A DNA stretch of 64,000 nucleotides from contig NZ_JBFAKK010000008.1 in assembly GCF_040655735.1 (NCBI RefSeq), positions 248,001 to 312,000 of the forward strand, given 5' to 3'. Positions within the stretch are counted from its first letter, which is position 1. Each line of letters starts with the position of its first letter. This DNA comes from Phytomonospora sp040655735 (GTDB lineage Bacteria; Actinomycetota; Actinomycetes; Mycobacteriales; Micromonosporaceae). The notes under the pieces were generated by a model. That model saw only the letters and a program-made list of their open reading frames with translations. It did no database searches and was not told the origin of the DNA. Positions 18,098-26,480 of the stretch are shown in pieces. The translations under genes and the position numbers were made by a program.

Positions 18098-18565
18098 CTA
18101 CCGGGCGGCCTCCCGCAGGATCGCGAGGGCCTCGTCGGCGTGGCCGTTCATGTTGACCTCGCTGCGGATCACGGCGATGACGCGGCGGTCGGTCCCGATC
18201 ACGAAGGTCATCCGCTTGGTCGACAGCGCGCCCAGCGCGAGCTTGCGCTTGACGCCCAGGGCGGTGGCCACGGTCCCGTCGGCGTCGGACAGGAGCGGGT
18301 AGTCGAAGCCGTGCTTCTCGCTGAACTCGCGCTGCTTGTCGACGGAGTCGCGGCTGATGCCCACGCGCTGCGCCTTGACCTCGGCGAACTCGGCGGCGAG
18401 GTCGCGGAAGTGGCAGGACTCGGCGGTGCAGCCGCGGGTCATGGCCGCCGGGTAGAAGAAGAGCACCACGGGGCCGTCGGCGAGGAGTTCGCTGAGGCGG
18501 CGGGGTGTGCCGGTCTCGTCGGGGAGGGTGAAGTCGTCGACGAGATCGCCGGTCTGCGCGCTCAC
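18098..18565 (-). CDS. bcp: Peroxiredoxin, BCP/PrxQ type
   Basis: The 155-residue thiol peroxidase has the AhpC/TSA fold with FFYPAAMTRGCTAESCHF near residues 38-55. The first Cys is the peroxidatic one and the second, five residues on, is the resolving Cys of atypical 2-Cys PrxQ enzymes. It reduces peroxides in the cytosol using thioredoxin-type donors. The GTG at 18565 is preceded by GGAAGGA at 8 nt, so this start is preferred over a longer frame. Confidence 0.93.
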   Translation of the reverse strand: MSAQTGDLVDDFTLPDETGTPRRLSELLADGPVVLFFYPAAMTRGCTAESCHFRDLAAEFAEVKAQRVGISRDSVDKQREFSEKHGFDYPLLSDADGTVATALGVKRKLALGALSTKRMTFVIGTDRRVIAVIRSEVNMNGHADEALAILREAAR

Positions 18566-18851
18566 GGTGTGGATCCTTCCGGTCGGCGGGGGACCAACGC
18601 TAGCGGAGGCGCCGGAGACCACGACGCGGGCTCGGCTCGCGGACGCCGAGGTGTCCCGTGGAGCGTGCGAAGCCCGTTTCCGCCTCTCTCGACGGCACCG
18701 GGGATCAGACTGAACGCGTGCCTCCTTCCGATCCGATAGGGTGTCAAGATCGCGTCAACGGCCGTCGGAGGGCGGCCACGTTGGGGCATGGAGTGCCGGG
18801 AAGTCTGGTCGGCGTCGCAGCCGCATGCACCCCAGCCGCCACGGAGGCGCC

Positions 18852-20138
18852 GTGAACAGCCCCGACCGCCGGACCTTCTTCGGTCTGCTCCCCCTCATCG
18901 AAAGACGGGTCGTCACCCGCGCGCTGCGGACCGAGACCGTCGGCGGGGTCGTCCTCCTGGTCGCCGCCGTCGTCGCCCTCGCGTGGGCGAATTCCCCGTG
19001 GGCGGCCTCCTACGAGAGCGTCCGCGACTTCCACTTCGGCTTCCCCGCCATCGGTCTCGACCTGTCGGTCGGGCACTGGACCTCCGACGGGTTGCTCACC
19101 CTGTTCTTCCTGGTCGCCGGGATCGAGCTCAAGCGCGAACTGCTCGTCGGCGAGCTCCGCAAGCCGGCGGCGGCCGCGCTGCCGGTCATCGCCGCCTTTT
19201 GCGGGGTCGTGCTGCCGGCCCTCATCTACGTGGCGATCGTGGGCGCCTCGGGCGGGAAACTCCACGGCTGGGCCGTTCCGATGGCCACCGACATCGCCTT
19301 CGCCCTGGCGGTGCTCGCCGTCATCGGCACGTCCCTTCCGGCGGCGGTGCGGGCGTTTCTGCTGACCCTCGCGGTCGTCGACGACATCTTCGCGATCCTG
19401 GTGATCGCGGTCTTCTACAGCGGGACACTCGACTTCGCCGCCCTGGGCGCGGCCGTCGCGGCGCTCGTGGTGTTCTGGCTGCTCCAGCGTTTCCACGTGC
19501 GCGGCTGGTGGTTCTACGTGCCGCTCGGCCTGGTGATCTGGGGCCTGACCTACACCTCGGGGGTCCACGCGACCGTCGCCGGTGTCGCCATGGGTCTGCT
19601 GCTGCGCACGAAGGCCGATCCCAGGCACGACCGCGACGAAGATCCGCCCGGTGAGCGCACCGAGCATCTGCTGCGGCCGCTGTCGGCGGGGGTGGCGGTG
19701 CCGTTGTTCGCCCTGTTCGCGGCGGGCGTGAGTGTTTCCTTCGACGCGCTCAACGGGGTGTTCACACGCCCCGAGCCACTGGGCGTGGTCGCCGGGCTCG
19801 TCCTCGGGAAGGCCGTCGGCGTCTTCCTGGGCACCTATCTCGCCGCCCGCTTCACGCGCGCGAGCCTCAACAGTGAACTCGGGTGGGGCGACGTGTTCGC
19901 CGTGGCGGTGCTGGCCGGGATCGGGTTCACCGTCTCGCTGCTGATCGCCGAGCTGGCCTTCGACGACGAGGTGATGATCGAGCAGGCGAAGGCGGCGGTG
20001 CTGGTCGGGTCGCTGATCGCGGCGCTGCTGGCGGCGCTGCTGTTGCGCCGGCGCAACCAGATCTACCGGCGGATCTACGAGGAAGAGGAGCGCGACGACG
20101 ACGCCGACGGGATCCCGGACGTGTATCAGCGCGACTGA
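18852..20138 (+). CDS. nhaA: Na+/H+ antiporter NhaA
   Basis: The 428-residue polytopic protein carries all NhaA hallmarks: GIELKRELLVGEL in the early loop, ATDIAFALAVLAV with the conserved Asp near residue 148, and LTLAVVDDIFAILVIAVFY with the paired Asp that binds Na+/H+. The GTG at 18852 has GGAGG 4 nt upstream, which decides the start over a longer frame. The C-terminal tail is acidic and cytosolic. It exports sodium using the proton gradient for pH and salt homeostasis. Confidence 0.96.
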   Translation: MNSPDRRTFFGLLPLIERRVVTRALRTETVGGVVLLVAAVVALAWANSPWAASYESVRDFHFGFPAIGLDLSVGHWTSDGLLTLFFLVAGIELKRELLVGELRKPAAAALPVIAAFCGVVLPALIYVAIVGASGGKLHGWAVPMATDIAFALAVLAVIGTSLPAAVRAFLLTLAVVDDIFAILVIAVFYSGTLDFAALGAAVAALVVFWLLQRFHVRGWWFYVPLGLVIWGLTYTSGVHATVAGVAMGLLLRTKADPRHDRDEDPPGERTEHLLRPLSAGVAVPLFALFAAGVSVSFDALNGVFTRPEPLGVVAGLVLGKAVGVFLGTYLAARFTRASLNSELGWGDVFAVAVLAGIGFTVSLLIAELAFDDEVMIEQAKAAVLVGSLIAALLAALLLRRRNQIYRRIYEEEERDDDADGIPDVYQRD

Positions 20139-20178
20139 GCGCTGGTTTCCCGTGTCCACACCTGGCAGGCTCACGCCC

Positions 20179-20796
20179 GTGATCGACGATTTCGCGAAGA
20201 ACTACCTCCACGACGACCTCCGCGAGATGCGCGAGGTGCTGGTCTGGAAGCTCGACGGACTCTCCGAGTACGACGTGCGCCGCCCGCTGACCGCGACCGG
20301 GACGAATCTCCTCGGCATGGTCAAGCATTACGCGTACTCCAGTGCCCGGTACTTCGGGGAGGTCTTCGACCGCCCCTTCCCCGAGGACGCGGTGCCGCGC
20401 TGGGACGACGAGACGGCGTGGAAGAACGAGCTCTGGGTCGCCCCGCACGAGACGCGCGAACAGATCCTCGACCTCTACCGGCGGGTGGCCGAGCACGCCG
20501 ACGCGACGATCGAGGCCCTGCCCGTCGACGCGCCCGGCAACGTGCCCTGGTGGCCGCGACCGAACGTGAAGCTCTTCAACGTCATGGTCCACTCGCTCAC
20601 CGAGGCGGCCCGGCACGCCGGACACGCCGACATCCTGCGCGAACGGCTCGACGGCGCGATCGGCGTGGGCGCGTGGAGCGAGAACCCGCACGACGCGCAG
20701 TACTGGGAGACCGAGCGCGCCATGATCGAGCAGGCCGCCAGGGCCGCCGACCCGGAAGGCGCCGACCGGGCGGCTTCCGATCCGGGGCCTGCCTAG
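20179..20796 (+). CDS. DinB family (DUF664) protein
   Basis: The 205-residue helical protein has the DinB/DUF664 pattern: LLGMVKHYAYSSARYFG near residue 45 supplies the first metal-ligand His and SLTEAARHAGHADILRE near 150 the others. The family comprises four-helix bundles, often thiol transferases or of unknown role. The GTG at 20179 lacks a ribosome binding site and has a CAGGCT element 7 nt upstream, so it may be leaderless. It is 40 bp after nhaA. Confidence 0.85.
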   Translation: MIDDFAKNYLHDDLREMREVLVWKLDGLSEYDVRRPLTATGTNLLGMVKHYAYSSARYFGEVFDRPFPEDAVPRWDDETAWKNELWVAPHETREQILDLYRRVAEHADATIEALPVDAPGNVPWWPRPNVKLFNVMVHSLTEAARHAGHADILRERLDGAIGVGAWSENPHDAQYWETERAMIEQAARAADPEGADRAASDPGPA

Positions 20797-20866
20797 GGTG
20801 TGTCCTGGTGGTCTTGTGGGTGCGAGTCCGCCGCAGCCCCACAGTGATCACCCGGACACGGCCTAG
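20793..20866. terminator. Convergent long inverted repeat
   Basis: Arms CTAGG...GTGTCC and GGACAC...CCTAG flank an imperfect interior between the convergent DinB and DUF3467 genes. Its location fits a shared terminator, although it lacks a T tail. Confidence 0.4.
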
Positions 20867-21186
20867 TCCTCCGCCGAGGTTTCCCGCCTGCTGCCGGTCT
20901 CGGTCTCCCACGCGGTGAGCTGCCGCTCCAGCGCCTTCATGATCTCGAAGACCTGCGAGGGCGGGATCTTCACGCGCGCGACGACCTTCGCCGGCGTGTT
21001 CAGGTAGCGCTCGCCGGTGTTGGGGTCCTCGTGCGGCTGCGGGGGACGCGTGGTGGTCGCGAAGTCGAGGGTGAAGCTCTCGGCGTCGTGCCAGATCGCC
21101 ACGAAGTTGGCGTACACGCCCGACTCCAGGTCGGCTGGCATGTCCAGGGAGATGCGGCGGTCGGGGGCGCTCGGCTGCTCGCTCAT
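20863..21186 (-). CDS. DUF3467 family protein
   Basis: The 107-residue protein matches DUF3467: DLESGVYANFVAIWHDAESFTLDFA early, then ARVKIPPSQVFEIMKALERQL near residue 75. It is a small soluble protein of unknown function, widespread in bacteria. Its ATG overlaps the stop of the upstream GNAT gene by 4 nt (ATGA), so the two are translated together. Confidence 0.85.
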   Translation of the reverse strand: MSEQPSAPDRRISLDMPADLESGVYANFVAIWHDAESFTLDFATTTRPPQPHEDPNTGERYLNTPAKVVARVKIPPSQVFEIMKALERQLTAWETETGSRRETSAED

Positions 21187-21668
21187 CCGGCCGACGTTAC
21201 CGCATCCTCGGCCGCCAGAACCCGACCGAAATGAAGTGCGCCGTCGGCCTCGGCGTAGAAGCCGAAGGGCTCGATCGCCGCGTACCCCATCGACGTGTAG
21301 AGGCTGATCGCCTCGGGTTGCTCCCCGCCGGTCTCCAGGATCATCCGGCGGCGGCCGGCCTCGCGGGCGGCGTCCTCCAGGACGGCGACCATGCGCCGGG
21401 CGAGTCCGAGCCCGCGCGCGGCCGGCCGCACGTAGAGGCGTTTCATCTCGGCGTCGGCGTCGCCGTGGGCGCGCCAGGCGCCGGTCGCGGCGGGTTCCCC
21501 GTCGAGGTAGGCGACGAAGAACACGCCGTTGGGCGCGGCGAAGTCGGCGGCGGTCAGCACCGTCTCGTCGGGGCCCCCGTAGCGGCGCACGTACTCCTGC
21601 TGGACCTCTGCGATGAGCTCCTGGGCGGCGGGGCCGTCGTAGGACTCCAGGCGGAACTCGACACTCAT
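21183..21668 (-). CDS. GNAT family N-acetyltransferase
   Basis: The 161-residue protein has the GNAT acetyl-CoA motif A, MKRLYVRPAARGLGLARRMV, near residue 75, followed by ILETGGEQPEAISLYTSMGY, typical of small PA-type acetyltransferases. The acceptor is unknown. TAGCCT lies 7 nt before the ATG with no ribosome binding site, so the gene is likely leaderless. It is the first gene of a two-gene unit with DUF3467. Confidence 0.88.
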   Translation of the reverse strand: MSVEFRLESYDGPAAQELIAEVQQEYVRRYGGPDETVLTAADFAAPNGVFFVAYLDGEPAATGAWRAHGDADAEMKRLYVRPAARGLGLARRMVAVLEDAAREAGRRRMILETGGEQPEAISLYTSMGYAAIEPFGFYAEADGALHFGRVLAAEDAVTSAG

Positions 21669-21709
21669 GCGCGCGAGGCTAGCCGATCCCCACGGCCCTC
21701 AGCGAGGGC

Positions 21710-21739
21710 CGGAGACGGCGGACACATCCGCCGTCTCCG
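21710..21739 (-). terminator. Hairpin after the AhpD-like gene
   Basis: A 13-bp perfect stem (21710-21722 with 21727-21739) with a 4-base loop lies 7 bp past the AhpD-like stop. No T tail follows. Confidence 0.6.
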
Positions 21740-21745
21740 AGGCCT

Positions 21746-22219
21746 TCAGCCGAACTGTCCGACCTGGTAGTCGCCGCCGGCGTTGCGCACGATCACGTTC
21801 ATCCGGTTGGCGGTGCTCATGAAGGAGACGAGGTAGACCAGGGCGGCGAGCTGGTCCTCGTCGTAGTGTTCGGCGGCGTCCGCCCAGACGTCGTCGCTGA
21901 CTCCGGCGTCGCCGTCGGCGAAGCGCGCGGCCTGCTCGGCGAAGGCCAGGGCGGCGCGCTCGGCGTCGGTGAAGACCTTCGACTCCCGCCACACCGCGAC
22001 CATGTGCAGGCGTTCGTGGGTCTCGCCGGCGTGGACGGCCTCCTTGGTGTGCATGTCGACGCAGACGCCGCAGCCGTTGATCTGGCTCGTGCGCAGCGAG
22101 ACGAGTTCCTGGGTGACCGGGGGCAGCTTGAGTGCCGTGATGGCCTGGCCGGCGGATTGCAGGTATTTGGCGATCTTGGCCCGCTCGGGGGTGCCGATGA
22201 GGTCGAGACGAGGTTCCAC
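21746..22219 (-). CDS. AhpD-like carboxymuconolactone decarboxylase family protein
   Basis: The 157-residue protein has the CMD/AhpD fold with the redox motif NGCGVCVDMHTKEA near residues 45-60, a C-x-x-C with downstream His as in alkylhydroperoxidase D. The GTG at 22219 has AAGGAG 6 nt upstream, which rejects a much longer upstream frame. It is likely a peroxide-reducing or thiol-transfer enzyme. A close paralogue lies at 26812: both share SQINGC, FTDAERAAL, EQLAALVY-like segments and the GGDY..GQFG end. Confidence 0.9.
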   Translation of the reverse strand: MEPRLDLIGTPERAKIAKYLQSAGQAITALKLPPVTQELVSLRTSQINGCGVCVDMHTKEAVHAGETHERLHMVAVWRESKVFTDAERAALAFAEQAARFADGDAGVSDDVWADAAEHYDEDQLAALVYLVSFMSTANRMNVIVRNAGGDYQVGQFG

Positions 22220-22294
22220 GGGTGGCTCCTTGGTCGTTTCGGGCTGTACACCACCGAGACGAGACCGCGCGCGATTTCGTGACATGCTGCCGCC

Positions 22295-22744
22295 ATGGTT
22301 CCTGACGACTTCGACGTCCCCCGCGTCCTCGACGCGCCGCCGTTCCACCTCGAACCCCTCGGGCCGCAGCACAACGAGGCCGACCACGCCGCCTGGACCT
22401 CCTCGATCGAGCACATTCGGGCAACGCCGGGCTGGGCCGGCGGGACCTGGCCGCCCCTGGAGGGCATGTCGCTCGAACAGAACCGCGGCGACCTGGAAGA
22501 GCACGCCGCAGACTTCGAGTCGCGCAAGGGATTCACCTACACCGTCCTCGACGCGCGGACCCGCGACGTGATCGGCTGCCTGTACATCTACCCCCACCGC
22601 GACGGCACGCCAGGAACGAAGGTCCGCTCGTGGGTCAGGGCGAGCCACGCGCACCTCGACGGGCCCCTCCACGACGTGGTCAGTGAGTGGATCGCCGACT
22701 GGCCGCTCGCGAAGGACGCCGAGTACGCCAAGCGGTCAGGCTAG
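22295..22744 (+). CDS. GNAT-like acetyltransferase family protein
   Basis: The 149-residue protein contains DFESRKGFTYTVLDA and DVIGCLYIYPHRDG near residues 75-105, segments seen in a GNAT-like family with a divergent acetyl-CoA site. A clean motif A is not visible after that point, so catalytic competence is uncertain. CATGCT lies 6 nt before the ATG with no ribosome binding site, suggesting a leaderless message. The 3' end overlaps the convergent propeller pseudogene by 9 bp. Confidence 0.65.
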   Translation: MVPDDFDVPRVLDAPPFHLEPLGPQHNEADHAAWTSSIEHIRATPGWAGGTWPPLEGMSLEQNRGDLEEHAADFESRKGFTYTVLDARTRDVIGCLYIYPHRDGTPGTKVRSWVRASHAHLDGPLHDVVSEWIADWPLAKDAEYAKRSG

Positions 22745-24093
22745 CGGCCACCCCCGGCCGGGGACCTCGGTCCACGCGGCGATGCCGAGGCCCTCCTTGC
22801 CGCTCGGGGCGCGTGTCGACCCGACCAGCCACAGCGTGTCCGTGCCGGGAAGGTAGGCGCCGGTCAGGTAGGTGGCGAGGTCCTTGTGCTCGGGTACCTC
22901 GTAGTGGATCGGGTGGAAGCCGTTGAAGTGAATGAGCACGTCGCCGGTCTCGCCGAAGGGGTCGCGGTTGGCGACGAGGGAGACGTCGCCGGTGCCGGAT
23001 ACCGCCAGGCCGGCCGACAGTCCCTCGTCGAGCCCGAGTTCGGCGTCGATCCAGTGGCCGTCGCCGTCGTAGTGCCGCAGGTAGGGCCGAGGTGTCTCGG
23101 CCTCGGTCCACATGGTGCCGGCGACCCAGAAGCCGTCGCCGCGCTCGTCGCGCCGGCGTCGTAGTCGCCGTCGATGCTCGCGGCGATGGCGGTGTGCTCG
23201 TCGAGGAAGGTCGCCGTGTAGCGCCAGCTGGGCAGTTCGCCGGCGGCGTCGAGGGCCGGTGGGGTGAGCTCGCCGACGGGGGTGTCGTCGCTGGTCCGGT
23301 GCAGGGTGAGCGCGCTTTGATCGTGGGCGACGGTCAGGTAGTGCTCGCCCGACGGGCTGATCGCGGTGATGATCCGGTCGTCGCCGACATGGGTGGTGTG
23401 GAGAGTGGTGGGGAGATCGGTGGGGAGTTCGACGGGGGGTTCGATTCCGTCCCAGGCTCCCCAGAGGAGGGGGACACCGTCCTGGCCTTCGCCGACACCG
23501 AGGGCGACCCGGGTGGGGTCGGGGACGGCGAAGTGCGCGGAGCCGTGGGCGTAGGTGCCGGTGGGTGCGGTGGCGAGGACGCGGCCGTCGGCGGCGTCGA
23601 TGACAAGCCATTGTTCGGTGCCGTCGGGGGAGATCTCGGGGGAGATGTCGGGGGAGATGAGGTGTGCCCAGACGTGGCGGCCGTCGTTGGAGACGAGGGC
23701 GGAGCCGGAGTCGGGGTGGCTGTGGGCGAGGTCGGTGGAGTAGTCGTCGAAGGTGGTGTGGGTGGTGCCGCAGCGGGACCAGCAGCCGTGCGGGAGTTCC
23801 CAGCGCAGGGCGCCGGAGGTGTTGACGGCTCGCAGGGCGTGGGTGCCGGCGAAGACGGCGAAGTCGAGGGCGGGGGAGACGGCCGCGCGGGTGTGCCGAC
23901 GTGGCCACGGTAGGGGGAAGAGGGTGGGGGTGCCGGTGCCGGCGATGAAGTCGGGGAGTGAGTGGACCGCGAGGTGCGTGTCATCCACGACGGTGAGGAG
24001 GGCGCGGGGGACGTCGACCTCGATGCGGGCGCCGGGGGCGATGTCGCGGAAGGTCGCGAGGAGGCGGGCCGTGGGGCGGGCGGTCAGGGGCAT
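22736..24093 (-). pseudogene. Frameshifted, chimeric beta-propeller gene
   Basis: From ATG 24093 a good reading frame runs for ~315 codons with propeller-like strands (WELPHG, WAHLISPD, LLWGAWDG, SWRYTATFLDEHTAIAA). It breaks near 23155-23165. Past that point coding character moves to another frame, which continues to 22736. This second piece closely resembles the C-terminus of the intact gene at 27475: both have G-G-FW-GT-W then PYL-HY-G and YLPGT-LWL-GSTR-like blocks. The locus therefore looks like a 5' part of one propeller gene joined out of frame to the 3' part of another. A single sequencing error is the alternative, but the two halves differ in style. Confidence 0.65.
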
Positions 24094-24147
24094 TCTCGGA
24101 TTGTCCCTGCACCGCCCGCCGGGTGATGGTCTTAGAGGTGATTGCTT

Positions 24148-24405
24148 CTAGAGGTCGAAGTCGCCCGACTTGACGGCGGCGACGAAGTTCGTCCACTGCG
24201 GACGGTCGGCGGTGAGGACCGGACCGACGCGGTGCTTGGTGTCGCGGACGGCGACGCCGGTCGTCGAGGCACCGATCTCGACGCAGTTCTGTCCGCCACC
24301 GCTGCCACTCCGGCTGCTCGTGCGCCAGGCACCGACCTCGACGCAGTTACCGCCGGCTCCGCTGCCCCCGCTACGACTGCTCTTTCGCCAGGCACTGACC
24401 TTCAC
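24148..24405 (-). CDS. DUF397 protein with duplicated N-terminal motif
   Basis: The 85-residue protein has the DUF397 signature twice: AWRKSSRSGGSGAGGNCVEV and then AWRTSSRSGSGGGQNCVEI, followed by one GVAVRDTK and one WTNFVAAVKSGDFD tail. A normal family member has only one copy (~60-70 residues). The GTG start overlaps the stop of the upstream Scr1-type regulator (GTGA). DUF397 proteins act with such HTH partners in actinomycetes. Confidence 0.9.
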   Translation of the reverse strand: MKVSAWRKSSRSGGSGAGGNCVEVGAWRTSSRSGSGGGQNCVEIGASTTGVAVRDTKHRVGPVLTADRPQWTNFVAAVKSGDFDL

Positions 24406-25247
24406 AGCTTGTCCCTCTCAGCGATGATCAGGTGTCGCGATGCCGCTGGATCAAGCGCGGCACCCAGGAGGCGATCATACGCTTCGGACAGCTGCTCAAC
24501 CGGTTCTCCTTCGAGGCAGATATCGCCGGCGGGAATAACCGCGTAGGCGACTTCCGGATACGGCTTCGCGAGACCAAAGACCTCAAACGATCCGCCGAGT
24601 CCGGTAGTCACACCCAGCGGAAGTACGTGGACTTCGATGTTCGGACGCTCGCTGAGTTCAAGCAGCCGATCGAGCTGCACCCGCATTGCCTTCGCTCCAC
24701 CGGTTCGTGACCCCAGTAGATGCTCACTGATGATCGTAGTGAACCTGATCGGTCGGTGCTTGGAGAGGATCTGCTGCCTGTTCATTCGCAACGCGACCCA
24801 GCTCTCCACGCCGGAGTCCGGCACCTCGGGATGCCAGGCCCGCATCAGCGCCTCGGCGTACTCGGGCGTCTGGAGCAGGCCCGGAAGGTAGGTCAGTTCA
24901 ACAGTCCTGATGGCGTGTGCCTTGGATTCCATCCAGGCGCGGTCCATCAGCAGCGGCGCCACGTCGGCGCGATAGCCGTCCCACCAACCGGTCTGACCGA
25001 CGTCCTTGCGGATGGTGAACAGATCCGAGCGCCTACGCGGATCGGAGACGCCGCACATCTCCAACCACAGATCGAGCCTTTCCGATGTCACCGGCATCTC
25101 GCCCGCTTCGATTCGAATGATCGAAGAAGCGTCGCAGCCGAGATGTGCGCCCGCGTCTTTCGAACTCAATCCGGCTTCGTCGCGGATCTCGCGTAGGGCC
25201 TGGCCAAGCCACACCGCGCGGATCGTCGGCTTCCTGCGCCTGACCAT
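24402..25247 (-). CDS. Scr1-type XRE family regulator
   Basis: The 281-residue protein has an N-terminal XRE helix-turn-helix (ALREIRDEAGLSSKDAGAHLGCDASSIIRIEAG) and the DUF5753 domain with LTYLPGLLQTPEYAEALM and FTTIISEHLLGSR. The ATG at 25247 has GGAGG 8 nt upstream, so it is chosen over a frame starting at 25343. With the overlapping DUF397 gene it forms the pair common in mycelial actinomycetes, often tied to developmental control. Its target is unknown. Confidence 0.92.
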   Translation of the reverse strand: MVRRRKPTIRAVWLGQALREIRDEAGLSSKDAGAHLGCDASSIIRIEAGEMPVTSERLDLWLEMCGVSDPRRRSDLFTIRKDVGQTGWWDGYRADVAPLLMDRAWMESKAHAIRTVELTYLPGLLQTPEYAEALMRAWHPEVPDSGVESWVALRMNRQQILSKHRPIRFTTIISEHLLGSRTGGAKAMRVQLDRLLELSERPNIEVHVLPLGVTTGLGGSFEVFGLAKPYPEVAYAVIPAGDICLEGEPVEQLSEAYDRLLGAALDPAASRHLIIAERDKL

Positions 25248-25292
25248 GAATCCCGCCTCCGAAATTGCTTGTCCAAATCGGAGGGTCAGTAT

Positions 25293-25308
25293 TGCACACT
25301 CATGTGCA
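25293..25308. promoter_or_regulatory. Dyad upstream of the Scr1 regulator
   Basis: TGCACA and TGTGCA arms separated by CTCA form a perfect dyad 46 bp upstream of the regulator start. Autoregulation is a reasonable guess. Confidence 0.4.
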
Positions 25309-25530
25309 GCCTGGTAGAAAGGGTGTGAGCCACTCATCACCAAGAGTGATCAGGTGGGTTGGCTTGCAGGAAAAGAAAACGACCGGGGCGGGTTCCCTGA
25401 TTGGCGTCTGGCCCCGCCCCGGTCCTCAACAACCGGAGGTCCGCGTGCGGAGTCCCCGATCACCTATCTGTCTACCACCAGGGTCGGACAAACTGCGCAT
25501 CGGTCAGCCGAGCGCTCCCTACTCGACCCC

Positions 25531-25606
25531 ACCTGACCCAGCCTGATCCCGCCTGACCTCACCCGAGGTCACCGCACCTACCCGACCTCACCTGACCTCA
25601 CCTGAG
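25531..25606. repeat. 10-bp-period degenerate tandem repeat
   Basis: About eight consecutive 10-bp units follow the pattern (A/G/C)CCTGACCTC with drift; the best copies are at 25551, 25581 and 25591. The period is close to one helical turn. No coding or CRISPR character is seen. Confidence 0.6.
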
Positions 25607-25768
25607 GCTCCCCCGGCGTCTTCCCGGCCGTCGGGGTCGAGGGGGGCGGGCAGCACATCACGCGAACGCCGCCATCACCGCGGACGGGCCGACCTCCCCC
25701 AGGCACCCCGTCCGGGCGGTTCGTGCTGCCCGCCCCACCCCACCGACTTTGCGAAGGGACCACTTCCC

Positions 25769-25972
25769 ATGCCTTCCGTCAACCGCGAGTGGGCCGCCTA
25801 CTGGCGCTCGCTTCTCGCCTGGCACGTCAACAACCCCCACGACGACATGTGCGCCTGCGGCGACCGCTCCACCGACTGCCGCATCCGCCGCGTCGCCGTC
25901 AAGAAGAACATCCTCCGCGACATCACCGAGAACCTCGACCACATGAACGCCGGCCCCGGGAGCGGACTATGA
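25769..25972 (+). CDS. Small hypothetical protein with Cys-rich segment
   Basis: The 67-residue protein begins MPSVNREWAAYWRSLLAWH and contains MCACGDRSTDCRIRRV, three Cys that could bind a metal with a neighbouring His. A GAAGGG element lies upstream at a long spacing. The stop overlaps the next start as ATGA, so the two small genes form one unit. No family name can be given with confidence. Confidence 0.6.
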   Translation: MPSVNREWAAYWRSLLAWHVNNPHDDMCACGDRSTDCRIRRVAVKKNILRDITENLDHMNAGPGSGL

Positions 25973-26337
25973 CCGTCCTGACCCCATGGCAACCGACCTA
26001 CGTCGGGCCGGACGCTCGCCCCGAACCCCGCAAGCCCCGACCGGTCCCCCGGCAACGCGTCGCCTCACCCGTCGAGTTCCACCTCAACCTCGCACTCATC
26101 AAACACCGCCGCCAGCAATCCATCCTGCGCGAACACCGCCCCACCCGCCGACGCATCCGCATCGTCCGCTTCGCCGGCTTCCCCGTCCCCGCCCTGATCA
26201 CCCGATGCCACTGCTGCAACGCCATCTGGCCCTGCCGCGAACTCATCACCGTCCTACGCAACAAATTCGGCTGGACCCGACGACTCGACCACGCCCTCGC
26301 CGCCCTCCGTAAAGGAATCACCATCGAACCCGGCTGA
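25969..26337 (+). CDS. Small basic hypothetical protein with C-x-CC...C motif
   Basis: The 122-residue protein is strongly basic (Arg/Pro-rich first 80 residues). It ends with ITRCHCCNAIWPCRELITVL, four Cys plus a His suggesting a zinc site, then a helical tail. Its ATG overlaps the stop of the preceding gene. Together the pair looks like a two-component module of small DNA- or RNA-associated proteins; this is inference only. Confidence 0.6.
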   Translation: MTVLTPWQPTYVGPDARPEPRKPRPVPRQRVASPVEFHLNLALIKHRRQQSILREHRPTRRRIRIVRFAGFPVPALITRCHCCNAIWPCRELITVLRNKFGWTRRLDHALAALRKGITIEPG

Positions 26338-26480
26338 CCCGCGTCACCCGCCACCCGTCACCCGAGCAAGGTTCGTGCAAGGAATTCCCGCGCCCACCCG
26401 CATAGGTTGACGCCCATCGACAACCCCGCCGCCTCCGTCCACATGCGACCGAGACGCCGGACAGGCTCCAGGAGGCCATG

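Larger units (their letters stand above)
25248..25768. other. 521-bp intergenic region upstream of the Scr1 regulator
   Basis: No convincing gene is seen. The left part holds a TGCACA-N4-TGTGCA dyad at 25293-25308 and a short CACTC...GAGTG dyad near 25331. The right part holds a 10-bp-period C/T-rich repeat at 25531-25606. Divergent promoters for the genes at 25247 and 25769 should lie here. Confidence 0.6.

Noticed and set aside
23150..23170. Programmed frameshifting in the propeller gene
   Set aside because: No slippery heptamer or downstream pseudoknot is evident, and the halves look like different paralogues.
24148..25247. Scr1/DUF397 as a toxin-antitoxin pair
   Set aside because: The families are known actinomycete regulatory partners; neither protein has a toxin-like domain here.
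25531..25606. A CRISPR-like array in the decamer repeats
   Set aside because: Units are only 10 bp with no spacers between them, and no cas gene is present.
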